NCBI RefSeq assembly: GCF_946998835.1 | Contig: NZ_CAMQAZ010000023.1 | Location: 1-40,510, forward strand | Length of the DNA stretch: 40,510 nt | From: an uncultured Corynebacterium sp. | GTDB taxonomy: Bacteria; Actinomycetota; Actinomycetes; Mycobacteriales; Mycobacteriaceae | Direction of reading: 5' to 3' | Shown: positions 40,510-40,510 of the stretch, piece by piece | Layout of the letters: every line of letters begins with the position of its first letter | Numbering within the stretch: position 1 is the stretch's first letter | Notes under the pieces: generated by a model | The model's input: the letters and a program-made list of their open reading frames with translations, nothing else | The model's database searches: none | What the model was told of the DNA's origin: nothing | Program-made: the position numbers and the translations under genes

Positions 40510-40510
40510 C

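Noticed and set aside
1..40510. CRISPR arrays, rRNA genes or known riboswitches
   Set aside because: I saw no regularly spaced repeats of 25-40 bp with unique spacers, no rRNA-like segments and no riboswitch core that I could recognise.

Overview
The window looks like chromosome of a Corynebacterium-type actinomycete. It has moderately high GC, a mycothiol synthase gene, a corynebacterial plasmid-type RepA remnant, and a gene order (sterol-carrier-like, purF, purM, DUF3073, ygfZ, pabC, nitrobindin-like, lmeA, mshD, pst, phoU) that matches the Mycobacterium tuberculosis Rv0807-Rv0821c neighbourhood. Many start codons sit 6-8 nt after a TANNNT -10 box, the leaderless architecture common in Actinobacteria. 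The species cannot be fixed from sequence alone.

Layout. Positions 1-1960 are a mobile scar: the 3' part of an IS30-type transposase, a small acidic orphan ORF, and the 3' half of a plasmid repA with its small HTH partner, fused directly to a 5'-truncated membrane-anchored protein gene (1929-2663). After a VOC-family gene comes a three-gene minus-strand operon: nrdI, nrdF and an FMN reductase (3482-5565). Next are a minus-strand lipid operon fadA2-fabG4-htdX (5946-9723), then purC-ptrB-bluB, a DUF2334 gene, a glutathione peroxidase, a CHAP-domain protein, a VTT/DedA-like membrane protein and a two-hotdog thioesterase. The purF-purM to mshD block follows (18174-27191), then pstSCAB with convergent phoU (27495-32798), dusB, the cydABDC cytochrome bd operon (34198-40202) and a tRNA-Lys at the right edge.

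The standout is the ribonucleotide reductase small subunit at 4100-5104. Three of the four glutamates that should hold the dimetal site are replaced, by Gln113, Ser173 and Lys207. Asp82, His116, His210 and the radical-site Tyr120 remain. This is the QSK signature of class Ie, the metal-free, DOPA-radical ribonucleotide reductases. The flavodoxin NrdI, needed in that class to convert the tyrosine, is translationally coupled to it through a TTGA overlap, and a flavin reductase follows 42 nt downstream. No nrdE is present, so the catalytic subunit must come from elsewhere. A perfect 7-4-7 palindrome beside the predicted -10 box suggests a dedicated repressor.

Other points: a PHO-box-like 11-bp direct repeat in place of a -35 before pstS, a strong stem-loop between pstS and pstC, a nitrobindin-like protein without the usual C-terminal heme His, a DUF2334 protein lacking the expected HxxxH-type histidines, and several short tandem repeats between genes.
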